The notes below the pieces were generated by a model that worked only from the letters and a program-made list of their open reading frames with translations, was not told the origin of the DNA and searched no databases. Position numbers and translations under genes: made by a program. Positions 33,711 through 36,253 of a DNA stretch of 36,253 nt are shown here, piece by piece; the stretch's first letter is position 1; every line of letters starts with the position of its first letter. This DNA comes from JAAYUD01 sp041907665 (GTDB taxonomy: Bacteria; Bacteroidota; Bacteroidia; Bacteroidales; Bacteroidaceae): contig JAYRGW010000036.1 of NCBI GenBank assembly GCA_041907665.1, positions 1 through 36,253 of the forward strand. The letters run 5' to 3'.

Positions 33711-35675
33711 ATGAGTGACGAAGAAAAGTCTGTAAATACTGAATCTTATTCCGCCGATAGTATACAAGTTTTGGAGGGATTGGAGGCCGTGCGTAAACGC
33801 CCCGCCATGTATATTGGTGATATCAGCGAAAAGGGTTTACACCATTTGGTTTACGAAGTCGTAGACAACTCCATTGATGAGGCTTTAGCCGGATTTTGCT
33901 CACACATTGAGGTAGCAATAAATGTAGACGGTTCGGTAACCGTCCAGGACAATGGACGTGGTATCCCGGTTGATATGCACGAGAAAGAGCATAAATCGGC
34001 TCTTGAAGTTGTTATGACTGTGCTTCATGCCGGTGGAAAGTTTAATAAGAGCTCTTATAAAGTTTCTGGAGGTCTGCATGGTGTAGGTGTCTCTTGTGTT
34101 AACGCTCTTTCGTCGCACATGACAACTCAGGTCTTTCGTAACGGCAAGATCTATCAACAAGAATACGAATTCGGAAAACCTTTATATAGTGTCAAGGAAG
34201 TAGGGGATACTGAACTTAACGGCACTCGCCAACAATTTTGGCCCGACGGCTCTATCTTTACTACAACGACCTATAAGTATGACATACTTGCTACCAGAAT
34301 GCGCGAGTTGGCTTATTTGAATGCCGGTTTGAAAATTACATTGACTGATTATCGTGAAGTAAACGAAGATAAACCTCGTCAAGAAGTCTTCTATTCGCAA
34401 GAAGGTTTGAAGGAGTTTGTTCGTTATATAGACTCTTCTCGTGAGCATCTTATAGACGATGTTATTTATCTTAATACTGAGAAGCAGGGTCTTCCAATCG
34501 AAGTGGCTATCATGTACAATACGTCATTCTCGGAAAATCTTCATTCGTTTGTCAATAATATCAATACGATAGAAGGAGGTACCCATCTTACCGGATTCAG
34601 GCAGGCGCTTACCCGTACTTTAAAGAAGTATGCCGAAGATAACAATTTGTTAGACAAATTGGAAAAGGCAAAAATAGAAATTGCCGGAGATGACTTTCGT
34701 GAAGGTCTCACGGCTGTTATTTCCATAAAGGTAGCAGAACCGCAATTTGAAGGACAAACAAAAACGAAGTTGGGTAATAGCGAAGTTGCCGGCGCCGTTA
34801 ATCAAGCTGTAGGCGAAGCATTGTCCAATTATTTAGAGGAACATCCCAAAGAAGCGCGTTTGATTGTCGACAAAGTCGTTTTAGCAGCTACTGCTCGCCA
34901 TGCAGCTAGAAGGGCTCGCGAATTGGTTCAGCGCAAATCTCCATTGGCTGGTGGTGGACTGCCAGGCAAATTGGCCGATTGTTCTGATAAAGATCCAGCC
35001 AAATGCGAATTGTTCCTTGTCGAGGGTGATTCGGCTGGTGGAACAGCTAAACAAGGACGCAACCGTAACTTTCAAGCCATACTGCCATTGCGTGGTAAGA
35101 TATTGAATGTAGAAAAAGCGATGTATCATAAAGCCTTGGAAAGCGAAGAAATTCGTAATATCTATACGGCGCTTGGTGTCACAATTGGAACTGAAGAAGA
35201 CAGCAAGGCTGCCAATATCGACAAACTGCGTTATCATAAAATTATTATCATGACCGATGCCGATGTCGATGGTTCTCACATCGACACGCTGATAATGACT
35301 TTCTTCTTCCGCTACATGCCCCAGATCATTCAAAATGGTTATCTTTATATTGCTACTCCTCCCCTTTACTTGTGCAAGAAAGGTAATACTCAAGAGTATT
35401 GTTGGACTGAAATGCAACGTGAACGTTTTATCAATACTTATGGTGGTGGAAAAGAGAGCGCTATTCATGTGACTCGCTATAAAGGTTTGGGTGAAATGAA
35501 CGAAGATCAACTCTTCTCTACTACAATGGACCCTGAAAACCGTATGTTGAAACAGGTTACAATAGAGAATGCGGCCGAAGCTGATTACGTTTTCTCTATG
35601 TTGATGGGCGAAGATGTTGAACCTCGTAGAGATTTTATTGAAAAGAATGCATCTTACGCTAATATAGATGCTTAA
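33711..35675 (+). CDS. gyrB: DNA gyrase subunit B
   Basis: The 654-aa ATPase subunit of gyrase introduces negative supercoils with GyrA. The GHKL ATPase domain has Glu49 and Asn53 (VYEVVDNSIDEALAG), DNGRGIP and GLHGVGVS. The TOPRIM domain has EGDSAGG from Glu438 and DADVDG at 516-521. At 654 aa it lacks the roughly 170-residue insertion of E. coli GyrB (804 aa), as is normal outside proteobacteria. ParE is the main alternative, but the C-terminal GYLYIATPPLY and RYKGLGEMNEDQL with full-length conservation to Bacteroidota GyrB favour gyrB. It is monocistronic. Confidence 0.94.
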   Translation: MSDEEKSVNTESYSADSIQVLEGLEAVRKRPAMYIGDISEKGLHHLVYEVVDNSIDEALAGFCSHIEVAINVDGSVTVQDNGRGIPVDMHEKEHKSALEVVMTVLHAGGKFNKSSYKVSGGLHGVGVSCVNALSSHMTTQVFRNGKIYQQEYEFGKPLYSVKEVGDTELNGTRQQFWPDGSIFTTTTYKYDILATRMRELAYLNAGLKITLTDYREVNEDKPRQEVFYSQEGLKEFVRYIDSSREHLIDDVIYLNTEKQGLPIEVAIMYNTSFSENLHSFVNNINTIEGGTHLTGFRQALTRTLKKYAEDNNLLDKLEKAKIEIAGDDFREGLTAVISIKVAEPQFEGQTKTKLGNSEVAGAVNQAVGEALSNYLEEHPKEARLIVDKVVLAATARHAARRARELVQRKSPLAGGGLPGKLADCSDKDPAKCELFLVEGDSAGGTAKQGRNRNFQAILPLRGKILNVEKAMYHKALESEEIRNIYTALGVTIGTEEDSKAANIDKLRYHKIIIMTDADVDGSHIDTLIMTFFFRYMPQIIQNGYLYIATPPLYLCKKGNTQEYCWTEMQRERFINTYGGGKESAIHVTRYKGLGEMNEDQLFSTTMDPENRMLKQVTIENAAEADYVFSMLMGEDVEPRRDFIEKNASYANIDA

Positions 35676-35701
35676 TAGATAACAGATATCTCAATAAAGA
35701 A

Positions 35702-35745
35702 AAAGAGTCAAGGCGTATCGGAATTCTGATACGCCTTGACTCTTT
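35702..35745 (+). terminator. intrinsic terminator after gyrB
   Basis: A perfect 18-bp stem, AAAGAGTCAAGGCGTATC (35702-35719) with its exact complement at 35728-35745, has an 8-nt loop. It begins 27 bp after the gyrB stop, with A-rich DNA before and TTTATA at its end, so it can serve both directions. Confidence 0.9.
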
Positions 35746-35910
35746 ATAGGTCTCGTTAGAAAATGATGCCTCATTAATCAAATCAAGAAGGTTCTATGTG
35801 GATATTACACCAATAAGATTTTCGAGTCTGAGATATAAACAGAAGGGTCGTCTATTCGTTTTTTTTACTAGCTTCTTTGTGAGATTATTCAAAACTACAA
35901 ACCTCTAAAA

Positions 35911-36031
35911 AACAGACGTATGTCGCTGCCATAACTTCCGTTAGTTACTGCGGTAACTAACGGAAGTTATCCTAACAACTAACGTTAGTTTCTTCAACAG
36001 CATCCGTTAGTTACCGCTGTGACATACGGTT
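35911..36031 (-). repeat. 121-bp palindromic intergenic element, copy B (inverted)
   Basis: The reverse complement aligns without gaps to 28-148, with about 15 differences in 121 positions. The terminal inverted repeats (35917-35936 and 36009-36028) match at 16 of 20 positions. It keeps one 14-bp palindrome AACTAACGTTAGTT (35977-35990) and contains a perfect 18-bp hairpin, ATAACTTCCGTTAGTTAC at 35931-35948 with its complement at 35953-35970 around TGCG. The outside is bordered by an A run (35907-35912) and a T run (36030-36034). No coding capacity is seen. Confidence 0.85.
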
Positions 36032-36065
36032 TTTGTAGTTCCCTAAAAAAGGTTGACTACTTTTG
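36032..36065 (+). promoter_or_regulatory. candidate orphan promoter
   Basis: TACTTTTG at 36058-36065 matches the -7 element and TTTG at 36032-36035 the -33 element, with a 22-bp spacer, slightly long. No ORF begins within the window downstream; a terminator-like hairpin lies about 45 bp further on. Confidence 0.45.
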
Positions 36066-36179
36066 CCTTATATCTGATTAGTGTTGACTTAGATTTAACT
36101 TAAAACTAAAATCGGTTAACCGATTTTTTTTTGCAATCTCTAAACGGAGTTGACTTTTGTTCCTTAAGTCAACCTTTTG
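36047..36179. repeat. GTTGACT repeat cluster
   Basis: GTTGACT occurs at 36052-36058, 36083-36089 and 36150-36156, and its complement at 36168-36174. The outer pair extends to a perfect 12-bp inverted repeat, AAAAGGTTGACT (36047-36058) and AGTCAACCTTTT (36168-36179). The inner pair can form an 8-bp hairpin (36150-36157 with 36167-36174). Confidence 0.65.
36108..36133 (+). terminator. hairpin with T run: terminator or operator
   Basis: AAAATCGGTTAACCGATTTT (36108-36127) is a perfect 20-bp palindrome. As RNA it makes an 8-bp stem with a TTAA loop followed by a run of T to 36133, the form of an intrinsic terminator for plus-strand transcripts. A symmetric palindrome of this kind could also be a repressor operator. 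Confidence 0.55.
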
Positions 36180-36189
36180 GTCTTTGATG

Positions 36190-36197
36190 CAAATATA
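36190..36197 (-). promoter_or_regulatory. weak minus-strand -7 element
   Basis: On the minus strand this reads TATATTTG followed by CATC, a match to TAnnTTTG. There is no TTTG at the proper distance upstream and no ORF downstream before gyrB's terminator, so it is tentative. Confidence 0.3.
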
Positions 36198-36253
36198 CTA
36201 CTTCCTTTACAAATTCATAATAAGAATCAAATAAATTCACCAGCAGGTGTAGG

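Overview
The window is chromosomal housekeeping DNA from a Bacteroidota bacterium, most likely order Bacteroidales; I cannot name the genus. The evidence is the phylum-type promoter (TTTG, 19-20 bp, TAnnTTTG) in front of several genes, the near absence of Shine-Dalgarno sequences, a TonB-receptor-like outer-membrane barrel protein, an FtsI with a C-terminal PASTA domain, an FtsA with a long charged extension, a DUF3109 protein, and the pairing of tRNA-Glu with rpsT.

Layout: 1-897 holds a 121-bp palindromic repeat, a doubtful small membrane ORF on the minus strand, and otherwise nothing I recognise. 898-3477 encodes an outer-membrane receptor-like protein. 3688-8841 is the Fe-S assembly operon sufB-sufC-sufD-sufS followed by a YbjQ-family gene. 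8964-11772 holds a membrane pyrophosphatase (hppA) and RNase HII (rnhB), which converge on a CorA transporter gene (minus strand). 13092-14609 is cofactor-independent phosphoglycerate mutase with a strong terminator. 14671-15096 carries a relic of an outer-membrane protein and two palindromes. 15097-15678 is a cysteine-rich DUF3109 gene.

15796-31474 is a complete division and cell-wall (dcw) cluster: mraZ, rsmH, ftsL-like, ftsI, murE, mraY, murD, ftsW, murG, murC, ftsQ, ftsA, ftsZ. All genes are on the plus strand with tiny gaps or overlaps, preceded by a tandem GTGGGGAATT that looks like the MraZ operator. It supplies Lipid II synthesis (MurC, MurD, MurE, MraY, MurG), septal wall synthesis (FtsW, FtsI) and the ring (FtsZ, FtsA, FtsQ, FtsL). 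murF and ddl are not in it. After it come yqeY, convergent recO, the tRNA-Glu/rpsT unit and gyrB with a perfect-stem terminator.

The coding content is ordinary. The unexplained structure is between genes: two inverted copies of a 121-bp palindromic element near the two ends of the window, about 36 kb apart; a second, unrelated palindrome pair at 14.9 kb; and a repeat-rich segment at 36.03-36.2 kb with a promoter and terminator-like hairpin about 45 bp apart that could make a short RNA. I found no CRISPR array, phage, insertion sequence with transposase, or defence system.
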